A DNA stretch of 64,000 nt from Azoarcus sp. (GTDB lineage: Bacteria; Pseudomonadota; Gammaproteobacteria; Burkholderiales; Rhodocyclaceae), in the NCBI GenBank assembly GCA_031285965.1, contig JAITVD010000052.1:26410-90409 (forward strand), written 5' to 3'. Position 1 is the stretch's first letter. Every line of letters begins with the position of its first letter. Below the pieces are notes generated by a model. The model made no database searches. It had not been told where the DNA came from and saw only the letters and a program-made list of their open reading frames with translations. The translations under genes and the position numbers were made by a program. Positions 26,424-34,985 of this stretch are shown one piece after another.

Positions 26424-26811
26424 AATCCGCGCCCCGCCCGGTCAGCGTAAGGCTCACTTCATTGGGCGCGCAGATTGCCACCGCGCCCGCGCGGGCAAGC
26501 CAGCCTTGGCGCACGCAATACTGGCGAGGGCCGGGGTCGGAAGCCACGCGGGCGCGTCCCGGCTCAATCTCGATCACGGTCATGCCCAGCGGGCCGGGTA
26601 CGTCGATGCGGCGCGGATGGGACAAGCTGGCCTGCGCGAAAACCTTGCCCGCCGCCCGCACAATCACGCCGTCGGCTTCGCCGCCGCGCCAAAGCCAAAG
26701 TCCCGACGCCGCGCAGACGGCCAGCCCCGCCAGCGCAACCGCCCAATCGCCGGGGCGCAGCAAAACACGCCACGCGCCCGCTGAACGCAGCCTCAGCCCT
26801 GCGCCGCGCAA
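26404..26811 (-). CDS. NusG domain II-containing membrane-anchored protein
   Basis: 135 aa with one N-terminal membrane helix (WAVALAGLAVCAASGLWLW) and an exported beta domain of the NusG_II type, ending in the two-cysteine block QYCVRQGWLARAGAVAICAPNEVSLTL. Function is unknown. It overlaps rapZ upstream by 19 bp and the Gx transporter gene downstream by 20 bp, so the three genes are tightly co-translated. Confidence 0.8.
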   Translation of the reverse strand: MRGAGLRLRSAGAWRVLLRPGDWAVALAGLAVCAASGLWLWRGGEADGVIVRAAGKVFAQASLSHPRRIDVPGPLGMTVIEIEPGRARVASDPGPRQYCVRQGWLARAGAVAICAPNEVSLTLTGRGADYDSLNY

Positions 26812-27662
26812 TGGCTTTCCCGCCGCGCCACAGCGCGATGGCGAAGAAGAACGTGGGCGTTGTCCCGGAACGCCTCGCCCAGCCGCTCAGCGATATAGAC
26901 CGAACGATGCTGCCCGCCCGTGCAGCCGACGGCAACGGTCAGGTAGCTGCGATTGTCGCGGATGAAATCCGGCAGCCAGCCCGCCACAAAGGCGCGGATG
27001 TCCTCCACCATACGGGCAACTTCGGGCTGCGCCTCAAAATAAGTGGCAACTTCCGGGTCAAACCCGGTCAATGGGCGCAAAAGCGGGTCGTAATGCGGAT
27101 TGGGCAAGCAGCGCACATCGAACACCATGTCGGCGTCCAGCGGGATGCCGTATTTGAAACCGAAAGACTGGAACATCAAGGTCAGCCCCTCGCCCGCTTT
27201 GGCCTCAATAAAGTCCTTCACCCTGCCGCGAAGGGCGCTGGGGCGCATATCGCTGGTGTCAATGCGATGCCCGAGCGTGGAAATGTCATCGAGCATATCC
27301 CGCTCATGGCGAATCGCCTCTTCAAGCGAAATGCCCTCTCCTGCCAGCGGATGGCGGCGGCGCGTCTCGGAGAAACGGGCAATCAGCGTGTTGTCGTGCG
27401 CGTCAAGAAAAATGAACCGCAAATCTTCGATGGTTCCGCGCAGCGCCTTCAACTGTTCCGGCAGCGCCGCGATGCCGCCTCCAGAGCGCACATCGACGGC
27501 CACCGCGCACCGCCCATAGCCCGCTTTGCGCAATGCGTCCGCCAATTGCGGCAGCAGCATGGCGGGCAAGTTGTCGACGGCATAATAACCAGCATCTTCG
27601 AGCGCCTTGAGCGCAATGCTCTTGCCAGAACCGGAAAGGCCGCTAATGAGGATGAGTTGCAT
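26793..27662 (-). CDS. rapZ: RNase adapter / nucleotide-binding protein RapZ
   Basis: A P-loop protein that in E. coli targets the sRNA GlmZ to RNase E. Walker A is GLSGSGKSIALKALEDAGYYAVDNLP; Walker B-like RFIFLDA follows; the C-terminal domain contains FGFKYGIPLDADMVFDVRCLPNPHYDP and VAVGCTGGQHRSVYIAERL. ATG 27662 is used, placing the start directly before the P-loop strand; five extra codons are open upstream. 289 aa. It is the promoter-proximal gene of the minus-strand block. Confidence 0.94.
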   Translation of the reverse strand: MQLILISGLSGSGKSIALKALEDAGYYAVDNLPAMLLPQLADALRKAGYGRCAVAVDVRSGGGIAALPEQLKALRGTIEDLRFIFLDAHDNTLIARFSETRRRHPLAGEGISLEEAIRHERDMLDDISTLGHRIDTSDMRPSALRGRVKDFIEAKAGEGLTLMFQSFGFKYGIPLDADMVFDVRCLPNPHYDPLLRPLTGFDPEVATYFEAQPEVARMVEDIRAFVAGWLPDFIRDNRSYLTVAVGCTGGQHRSVYIAERLGEAFRDNAHVLLRHRAVARRESHCAAQG

Positions 27663-27924
27663 GGAGGCGAGCCACAAAACGCTATCGCCCGCAATATATC
27701 AAGTTATCTGATTTCCGGGCGACTTCGCCGCGATTGGGCGCGGGCTTCAACCGGGGCGGCAAAGCCGGAACGCATGGGACGCGCCCAAATTCCGCAAAGG
27801 CAGCGAAATACAGATTCGGCATAGGCTGTCCGTATGGCGGCTACCGACTGATACTGATAGAATGCGCCTCTTTTAGTTTTTGCTTTTCCTCCCCAAATTC
27901 TTACTGTTTTCGCCTTTCAGACAC
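27663..27924. other. Divergent intergenic region between rapZ and the yfa operon
   Basis: About 260 bp without a recognisable gene. It must hold the promoters of both divergent operons. A TAGAAT at 27857-27862 could be a -10 element for the plus strand, but no convincing -35 partner or operator was found. A TTG-initiated extension of yfaA to 27880 exists but is not favoured. Confidence 0.35.
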
Positions 27925-29565
27925 ATGGTCGCTTTCAGGTTCAACTTCAGGAAAACTCTTTTTTGGCTGTTGCTTGTGGGCGGGTTCGTCGCGCTTGGAA
28001 GCGTCATGCTGCGCCCGCCGACATTTTCCGGCCCAATTGCCAAGCGCGCGCCCAATATTTTCCTGCCGGACGCGCTGATCCGCAGCCACAGCCTGTCAAA
28101 GCTGCCGCCCGACCTGCTACGGATGCCGCTGGCTCGCGACGTGCTCACCGAGGATTTCGTCGCCTATTACGAGCAGAACGAAAACCGCATGTCGTTCTCC
28201 GGCACGCTCAGGCGCATCGCTTTTGAGCACAAGCTCGATTTCCCTGAAAAACTGCTCGAATCCGTTTTGAACGAACCTGCGGAAGTCGCTTTGTGGCGAG
28301 ACGACGCCGGACGTTTAAAAGATTTCGTGATCGTGCTCTCGCGCAATCCCCTGACGCGGATCATCCAGGCGCTTCTGTCCCCCGCCGTGTATGCGACCGA
28401 CATGCAGTTGTTCTCCGCCGGAAAGCTCGACGGCACGGACGTGGAAATGCTGGTGCTGTCATACGGAAGCGGGCATCACCTGCTGCTGCTCTCCAAAGGC
28501 GACCGAATCGTCGCGCTTTCCAATCCGGGCATGCTGCTCTCGGAGGGAAATTCGCAGTCAGCAAAGGCGGCGGAAATCATTCGGGAACTGCTCGATGACG
28601 AGGAACCCATTTCCCCGTTCGCGCAGCACTTCCTCCTCGAAGAGCCGCTGGGCGAAAAAACGCATGATTTGACGCTCGGCACACGGGCGTTCGCGCTCAA
28701 TTACGACATTTTCATGCCGGGGCTGGCGGCGCTGAGCCTGTCTTTCGACGACCAAGGCGCGTGGCAGAGCGCGGCATTGCTCGACGGCGACCATTGGCAG
28801 GATGACGGCGAAAGCCTTTGGGCGGCATTGCCCCACGGGGCGGGGCTTTGCGCGGCCTTGCCAGCGGACTGGGAGGAAATGGCTCCGGCACTGAGAAAGC
28901 TGAACGCCCGCCAGCCGCAGCAGCAGACAACCGCGAAAGAATTCACCTCCAGCTTTGCCGGCCCCGCCGGCGTGTGCTGGTACAAAGAGGCCAAACTGTA
29001 CGCGCCGCTTTTCGCCGCGCGCCTCACCGAGGACGCTAACAAGGAAAAGGTAGAAGAGTTCTTTGATTTGGCGGCACGGGCAATCAAGGCAAAAGAAGGC
29101 GGAACCTCGACGGAGCCAGCAGAGGGCATCGCGCTCTGGCAGGGCGAAATCGACTCGCGCTTCGGCTCGCAAAACAGCAGCGGCAGCCGAACCCTCAAGC
29201 CCGCGCTGGCCATTCAGGGCGATACCGTTTTCTTCTCTCCCGACGCGGCGCTGGTGGAAAACGCGCTGGCCGTCGCGGCGAAACGCTATCCGGCGCTCTC
29301 CGACAGTTTCCCGTCCAAAAAAGGCACAACGCTCGCTTTCGTCAATCCAGACGCGATGGCGGCGCTGCTGCAAGACGAAATGTTTGCCGCCCTGCCCCGC
29401 AACGAAGAAGAACTGTTCCGCAATGCCGCCGAGGCTTACCTCGTGCCACGCCTGAAAGCATTGGCGCGTTATTCGCCGCAAGCCGTCGTTCTGCCTAAAA
29501 AGATACAGAGCAACGGACTGGCGTGGTATCCGCTGGAGTGGAAAGAAACCAAACCGGCACACTGA
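27925..29565 (+). CDS. yfaA: YfaA-like DUF2138 envelope protein, first gene of macroglobulin operon
   Basis: 546 aa with one N-terminal membrane segment (TLFWLLLVGGFVALGSVML) and a large periplasmic part: RSHSLSKLPPDLLRMPLARDVLTEDFVAYYEQNENRMSFSG near the N-terminus and VLPKKIQSNGLAWYPLEWK at the end. These match my memory of DUF2138/YfaA. Its position directly ahead of yfaT-yfaS-yfaQ-yfaP homologues confirms the identity. Homologues in the Pseudomonas mag locus contribute to an inner-membrane complex with the macroglobulin. ATG 27925 chosen over the TTG at 27880. Molecular function unknown. Confidence 0.83.
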   Translation: MVAFRFNFRKTLFWLLLVGGFVALGSVMLRPPTFSGPIAKRAPNIFLPDALIRSHSLSKLPPDLLRMPLARDVLTEDFVAYYEQNENRMSFSGTLRRIAFEHKLDFPEKLLESVLNEPAEVALWRDDAGRLKDFVIVLSRNPLTRIIQALLSPAVYATDMQLFSAGKLDGTDVEMLVLSYGSGHHLLLLSKGDRIVALSNPGMLLSEGNSQSAKAAEIIRELLDDEEPISPFAQHFLLEEPLGEKTHDLTLGTRAFALNYDIFMPGLAALSLSFDDQGAWQSAALLDGDHWQDDGESLWAALPHGAGLCAALPADWEEMAPALRKLNARQPQQQTTAKEFTSSFAGPAGVCWYKEAKLYAPLFAARLTEDANKEKVEEFFDLAARAIKAKEGGTSTEPAEGIALWQGEIDSRFGSQNSSGSRTLKPALAIQGDTVFFSPDAALVENALAVAAKRYPALSDSFPSKKGTTLAFVNPDAMAALLQDEMFAALPRNEEELFRNAAEAYLVPRLKALARYSPQAVVLPKKIQSNGLAWYPLEWKETKPAH

Positions 29566-29576
29566 CCCAGAACCCG

Positions 29577-30266
29577 ATGCCGACCACGCAATCACGCCGC
29601 CGTTTCTGCCAAACGCTCGCCGCGCTGGGCGCGGCGGGATTTGCCACGCGGTTACGCGCCCTGCCCGTAGGTATCTCGGATGACACTCCCGCCGCGCAAA
29701 CGATTCGCCTCGACGCGGCGCAAAGCCGCGCCCTGCGGGCATGGATTGTCCGCATCGCAATGGAACAGATCCGGCGCGGGCCAACGCCGCGCTGGACGCA
29801 CCGCGACTGCGCGGGCTTCGTGCGCTTCGCCGTGGCCGAGGCGCTTGCGGAACATGACGCGCGCTGGCAGCGGGCAATGGGGCTTGGCGGACGCCTGCCG
29901 CCCGACCTCGTGCCGGAAGAGACGCGCCTTGCCCTGCGGCATCGCTGGAAGCGCCCGGACGGCAGCGAAGGCGCTTATGTGAGCGCCATCGGGCTGATTC
30001 AGGGAAATAGCGTCTGGACAGGCAGCGACGCGCGGCAAGCGCAGCCCGCCGATTTGCTGTTTTTCGACCAGGGCGCGGAACAGCACCTCATGCTGTGGAC
30101 AGGGCATGGCGTCGTCTATCACAACGGCTCGCCGCCCGCGCCCGGCGACAACGGCTTGCGGACGGCCACCTTGCCCGCCCTTCTTCGATGGAACGACACG
30201 CGCTGGCGGCCAGAACCCGGCAACCCGAATTTCGTCGGCGTGTTTTCACTGGCTTTTCTAGGCTGA
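29577..30266 (+). CDS. yfaT: YfaT-like DUF1175 protein with NlpC/P60-like motifs
   Basis: 229 aa. The N-terminus reads SRRRFCQTLAALGAAGFA, which looks like a twin-arginine or lipoprotein-like export signal. Downstream, HRDCAGFVRFAV (Cys78) and QHLMLWTGHGVVYHN (His170), with PADLLFFDQG between, have the spacing of the Cys-His pair in NlpC/P60 peptidoglycan hydrolases; this relationship is inference. The gene is 11 bp after yfaA and 3 bp before yfaS. ATG 29577 is chosen since the upstream frame lies inside yfaA. Confidence 0.82.
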   Translation: MPTTQSRRRFCQTLAALGAAGFATRLRALPVGISDDTPAAQTIRLDAAQSRALRAWIVRIAMEQIRRGPTPRWTHRDCAGFVRFAVAEALAEHDARWQRAMGLGGRLPPDLVPEETRLALRHRWKRPDGSEGAYVSAIGLIQGNSVWTGSDARQAQPADLLFFDQGAEQHLMLWTGHGVVYHNGSPPAPGDNGLRTATLPALLRWNDTRWRPEPGNPNFVGVFSLAFLG

Positions 30267-30269
30267 ACG

Positions 30270-33200
30270 ATGGCGATGATGATTGTGCGCAACAAAAACA
30301 AACTCTCCTTCATGGCGCTTTTCACGTGCGCCCTGCTCTCCCTCGCCCTGCCCCTAAATCTGCGGGCGCAGCAGGACATGGGCGAGCGCAGCAACTATTC
30401 CCCGGAACCCGGAGAGCCATTTTTCGTCCTGACCGACACGCAATACGGCACGAACGACGAAGCCCTGCTGCGGGTCGAGATTTCAGCGTCGAACGGCAAG
30501 GAAGCGGCGGCGCGGTATGGCGGCATCGACATCGCGCTCTACCGCGTCCCCGACCCGCTCGCCTTTCTGAAAACGCAAAAAAACCCGCACCGCATCGACG
30601 TGGCGGCGCGTCCCCGCGACGAAGGCATCAGCAATACGCTTTCCTATCTGTGGAGCAACGCATGGAACAAATCGCGCCGCGCTTGGCGCGACCTGTTTTC
30701 GGACAAAACCCGCCGCTCGGTGACGGAAACCGTCCCGGCGCTGAAAACCCGCTTTGCGCGGCCCGATTACCGACCCGCCAATGTGTTCAAACCGCTGGAA
30801 GGGTTTGAACTGGTCGATCAATTCCGTTACCCGCTGATGGCCGCCAAGCCCATCGACCCGCTGGAAAAAACACAGGGCGTGCAGCTTCAGGGTTCCAGCA
30901 GCAATTTCAGGCCGAAGAACGAAGGCAATTTTTATGTGCCGCTTGGCAAGCTCCGCCCCGGCCTCTACATCGCCGAGGCCATGCTCGGCACGCGGCGGGC
31001 CATGACGCTCGTTTTCGTCTCGGACACCATTGCCGTCACCAAGCTCGCTTCCGGCTCGCTTACGGTGTGGACGGCGCACCGCTTCGATGGCCGTCCGGTT
31101 CTCGGCGCAAACCTGCAATGGACGGACGGCTTGGGCGTGCTGGCTTCGGCCATCACCGACAGTAACGGACTTGCCACCTTGTCGCGTGTCGGGCCAGAAC
31201 GCACTTACCTGCTCGGGCAGGACGCGACAGGCGGCGTTTTCGTGTCCGAGAACTTCTATTACGACAGCGAAATCTACGACACCAAGCTCTACACCGCCAC
31301 GGATCGCCCCCTCTACCGCCCCGGCGACGAGGTGCATCTGAAATTCTTTGGGCGTGAGTACCACGCCGCCAACCGTTCCTCGCCCGTTCGGGCGGGCGGG
31401 CTGGAAATCGCCATCCTCGACCCCAATGGCTCGCCGATTTGGTCGGGCGCGGCAAAGCTCATGCCAGATCGCGGCGGCGAGGCCATGTTCCATTTGCCGC
31501 TGGACGCTTCGGCGGGCGGCTACGAAATCCGCACGAAATATCAGGGCAAGACTTACGGCGCCGCTTTCCGCGTTGCCGAATATGTGAAGCCACACATGGA
31601 AATCGCCATTTCCCCCGATCGCGCCAGCTTCAAGACCGGGGAACCCGTTTCCGGCATGATTCGCCTCACCTACCCGAATGGCGACCCGGTCAAGAAAGCT
31701 GCCCTCGACCTGACCTTACGCGCACAGGTCTTGACGATGGTGCAGGGCGAACTGCGCTACGGCGGGCTTTTTCCGGTCGAGCAGGCCACCTCCAGCCTTG
31801 CCACGAACGAACAGGGCGAGGCGAAATTTTCGCTCCCTCCCGCAAAAGAGCCTTCGCGGCTCATCATTTCCGTGCTCGCCACTGACGGCGCGGCCTACCG
31901 GGTTCGGAAAACCAGCGAGCTTCTAATCGAACGGGCGGCGGCGAACTGGAAGCTCGTCAGCGCGCGCAAATTCTCGATGCCCAATGAAACCGTGCGCTTC
32001 CAACTGGAACCGGAGAACCCGGACAGCGAAAAAACCGCGCAGCCCGCGCAATGGGAAATCATCCGCCTCGAAAATCAAGAAAAAACCAGCGGCGCGTTCA
32101 CTGAAACCGCCCGCGAATGGCTGCCCGCTTTCGACAAGCCCGGTTCCTACTCCCTGTTGCTGCGCGATGCCCAAGGGCGAATCGTTGCCGCTGCCGCGCA
32201 CTGGGTCGGCGGTCAGGGCAGCGAAGCGCAGACCATCAAAACGCTGCCCGGAACCATCGAAATGGTTCCCGACAAGGAACGCTACAAACCGGGCGAGACT
32301 GCCGAAGTGCTGATGACCTTTTCCGAGCCAGTCGATGAAGCCTTGCTCACTTTGGAGCGCGACCGCGTGGAAGCCAGCGCGTTGCTGTCCGCCGCGCAAA
32401 ACAAGAACGCGGCATGGGTCAGCGCCGAGCGCATCGCCTCCAACCAGTGGCGCGCCCGCGTGCCCGTCACGGAAAACCACGCGCCGAACATGACCTTCTC
32501 GGTCGCCTACGTGAAAAAGGGCGAATACGTTTTCCAGAACGCTGGTTTGGTGGTCGAAACCCCGAGGCTCACGCTCGACATCGCCCCTAAAAAAGCGGTG
32601 GCGAAACCGGGCGAAACCGTCGAAGTCGACATCGGCGTCAGCTTGGGCGGGCAGCCGACACGAGCCGTGCTGACGGTTTCCGTTGTCGATGAAATGGTCT
32701 ATGCCCTGCAACCGGAAATCGCCCCCGACATGGTGGAATTCTTCCAGCACGTCCGGCGCAACAACGTGCGCACCGGGGCGAGCCTGAATTTCATCACCTA
32801 CGATGAGGCCGCCGATTACGCCCATGATGCCGCCCGCCAGCCGCCCGCCCGCCACCAGTACAACGAACGCGCCATCAAGGTGCTCGAACGCGCCCGCCGC
32901 GACGATACCGACACGGCGGCATGGGAGCCGACGCTCCTGACTGACGAAAAAGGACGCGCCAAATTCAGCTTCAAGATGCCGGATGCCTTGTCGCGCTGGC
33001 GCATCACCGTGCGGGCCGTGGCGCTGGACAAGGCATCGCCCAAAGAAAAATCCGCGCAGCAAAACGCCGTCTATGGGCAGCGCGTCGCTTGGATGCAATC
33101 CGACAAGCCTTTGTACGCAAAATGGACTTCCCCTGTTTGGATGCGCCAGGGCGACGCGCCGGTCGCCACGCTTGCCGTATTCAACAACACCAGCGCCACA

Positions 33201-34985
33201 CGCGAAGCCGACATTACGCTCAAACTGGCAAAAGAAACCCTCACCCAAAAAGCCTCGCTCCCGCGTGGGGTTTCTTGGCACTCATTCAAGCTGCCTTCCT
33301 TCTCCGACAAACAGCAAGCGCGGCTGGAAGTACGCGAGGCGGGCAAGAGCGAACTCGCCGACGCGCTGGAAACTGATTTGGTTGCCGAACCCGCGCGTTG
33401 GCGCGGCGTGCATGAAAAGGTCGTTCCCGTTGAGCGCGGCGCGGCCTCCTTTCGCTTGCCCGCCGATGCCCGCCGCCTGAAACTGCGCTTCGCCGCCAAT
33501 GGCAGCGAGCACTTTCTGCGCATCGCCGATTCCTTGCTCGAATATCCGTGGGGCTGCGTTGAGCAGACATCGAGCCGCCTCATTCCGCTTGCCATCATCA
33601 CGCCGCTGCTCTCCACAGACCGCGCCCAAGGCAAGGCCGCGCACCTGCGCCAGACCCTTTACAGCCAACGGCTTCGGCTAGCCGCGCTGGCAGGTCCCAA
33701 GGCCGTTTTCGGCTGGTGGGGGCAAGGCACGGACAACAGCGCCCTGATGACCGCCTACGCTTATTACGCTGACTGGCGGGCAGGACGCGCACTGGGCATC
33801 AGCTTGCCCGCCGCGCACTGGGAGCGCGTGCTGACGGTCTACCGAGACCATGCTGGAGGCGAGCCGATACTGCATCGGGCGCTTGCCCTGTGGCTCATCC
33901 AGCAAATCGGCTTGCCCGTGCGCACGCAAGCGGAAGGGTTGCTTGCCACGCTGGCGAAAACCGAAAACGGGGACGATAAAAAACAGAAAAAAGCGCCGGA
34001 CGCGGATGAGAGCAGCCCTCTCCTCACAGCGCCCAATTCGCCGCTCGGCATCGCTTACGCGCATGTGCTGGCCGCCGCCGTCGCCCAGGAATCCGGCATC
34101 GCATCCCGGATAGATGGCAAGGCGCTCGACAATGCCAGACAAGCCCTGCGGGCAAGCGGGCTGCCTTCCGCGCAAGCCCTGCTGCTCCTGTCCGCCAGAG
34201 GCGCAAAAAACAAAGAAAGCGCCGCCGCTGAAATTCTTTCTGACATCACCGAAGAGATGCCTACCCTCGACCGGGCGCTGGCGCTCGTCTGGACGCAGCA
34301 GGCGCTTGGCGGGCGTCTCGCGCCCCAGAACGCCCCCTCCGCCCTCAAGCCCGTCACCGGAAAATGGCAAGAAGCGCCCGCTTCGCTTCACGCCTTGGCG
34401 GACGGCCAGCCCGAATGGCTCTGGCCAGCCAACACGCCCCTGCCCGACATGCTGCGGGTTCTCCACGCGCCCGCACGGCTCACGGCCATCCTGCGCTACG
34501 AGAGCGAAGAAACAAGCAAGAGCGCGTTGCCTGTCAAGATTGAGCGCACGCTCTATCGGCTGGAGCAGCGCGACGCCACCCGCTACGCGCTCACCCCCGT
34601 CGACCCTGCCGCCGGACTTTCCACGCAGGAACTCTATCTTGATGAAATCAGCCTCTCGTCGAAACAAGCGCACCAGTACGGCATCGTTGAAGTGCCGTTG
34701 CCGCCGGGCGCCAGCATCGAGCGCAGCACTTGGGGCATCAACCTGATTGAAAAAGGCGGCGAGGATGCGCAGCCTATCGACCGGGGCAAGGCCGAAGAGC
34801 ATCGGGACCGTTACGGCGTTCCCGTTGAATTCCTGTCCGCGAACGGGAACATCGTCGTGCGCCACCTCCTGAGAGTCGGGCAGAGCGGGCGCTTCACCTT
34901 GCCCCCGGCGCGTTACTACCGGATGTACCAGCCTTCGATGAAAGCCTACGCCCAAGAAGAAAACGGGACATGGCTGGTGAAATGA
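30270..34985 (+). CDS. yfaS: Bacterial alpha-2-macroglobulin, YfaS/MagD type, with thioester motif
   Basis: 1571 aa with a signal peptide (FMALFTCALLSLALPLNLRAQ) and no lipobox cysteine. It has repeated macroglobulin beta-domains (YTATDRPLYRPGDEVHLKF marks an MG domain), the bait-containing region, an A2M core segment (AWEPTLLTDEKGRAKFSFKMPDALSRWRIT), and the thioester-domain sequence YPWGCVEQTSSRL with Cys1096 and Gln1099. The protein would trap proteases in the periplasm. Enterobacterial YfaS and MagD are, to my knowledge, described as lacking the CxEQ thioester, so its presence is notable. Alpha-helical TED segments follow (AVFGWWGQGTDNSALMTAYAYY). Sits in the middle of the six-gene operon and overlaps yfaQ (ATGA). 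Confidence 0.93.
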   Translation: MAMMIVRNKNKLSFMALFTCALLSLALPLNLRAQQDMGERSNYSPEPGEPFFVLTDTQYGTNDEALLRVEISASNGKEAAARYGGIDIALYRVPDPLAFLKTQKNPHRIDVAARPRDEGISNTLSYLWSNAWNKSRRAWRDLFSDKTRRSVTETVPALKTRFARPDYRPANVFKPLEGFELVDQFRYPLMAAKPIDPLEKTQGVQLQGSSSNFRPKNEGNFYVPLGKLRPGLYIAEAMLGTRRAMTLVFVSDTIAVTKLASGSLTVWTAHRFDGRPVLGANLQWTDGLGVLASAITDSNGLATLSRVGPERTYLLGQDATGGVFVSENFYYDSEIYDTKLYTATDRPLYRPGDEVHLKFFGREYHAANRSSPVRAGGLEIAILDPNGSPIWSGAAKLMPDRGGEAMFHLPLDASAGGYEIRTKYQGKTYGAAFRVAEYVKPHMEIAISPDRASFKTGEPVSGMIRLTYPNGDPVKKAALDLTLRAQVLTMVQGELRYGGLFPVEQATSSLATNEQGEAKFSLPPAKEPSRLIISVLATDGAAYRVRKTSELLIERAAANWKLVSARKFSMPNETVRFQLEPENPDSEKTAQPAQWEIIRLENQEKTSGAFTETAREWLPAFDKPGSYSLLLRDAQGRIVAAAAHWVGGQGSEAQTIKTLPGTIEMVPDKERYKPGETAEVLMTFSEPVDEALLTLERDRVEASALLSAAQNKNAAWVSAERIASNQWRARVPVTENHAPNMTFSVAYVKKGEYVFQNAGLVVETPRLTLDIAPKKAVAKPGETVEVDIGVSLGGQPTRAVLTVSVVDEMVYALQPEIAPDMVEFFQHVRRNNVRTGASLNFITYDEAADYAHDAARQPPARHQYNERAIKVLERARRDDTDTAAWEPTLLTDEKGRAKFSFKMPDALSRWRITVRAVALDKASPKEKSAQQNAVYGQRVAWMQSDKPLYAKWTSPVWMRQGDAPVATLAVFNNTSATREADITLKLAKETLTQKASLPRGVSWHSFKLPSFSDKQQARLEVREAGKSELADALETDLVAEPARWRGVHEKVVPVERGAASFRLPADARRLKLRFAANGSEHFLRIADSLLEYPWGCVEQTSSRLIPLAIITPLLSTDRAQGKAAHLRQTLYSQRLRLAALAGPKAVFGWWGQGTDNSALMTAYAYYADWRAGRALGISLPAAHWERVLTVYRDHAGGEPILHRALALWLIQQIGLPVRTQAEGLLATLAKTENGDDKKQKKAPDADESSPLLTAPNSPLGIAYAHVLAAAVAQESGIASRIDGKALDNARQALRASGLPSAQALLLLSARGAKNKESAAAEILSDITEEMPTLDRALALVWTQQALGGRLAPQNAPSALKPVTGKWQEAPASLHALADGQPEWLWPANTPLPDMLRVLHAPARLTAILRYESEETSKSALPVKIERTLYRLEQRDATRYALTPVDPAAGLSTQELYLDEISLSSKQAHQYGIVEVPLPPGASIERSTWGINLIEKGGEDAQPIDRGKAEEHRDRYGVPVEFLSANGNIVVRHLLRVGQSGRFTLPPARYYRMYQPSMKAYAQEENGTWLVK

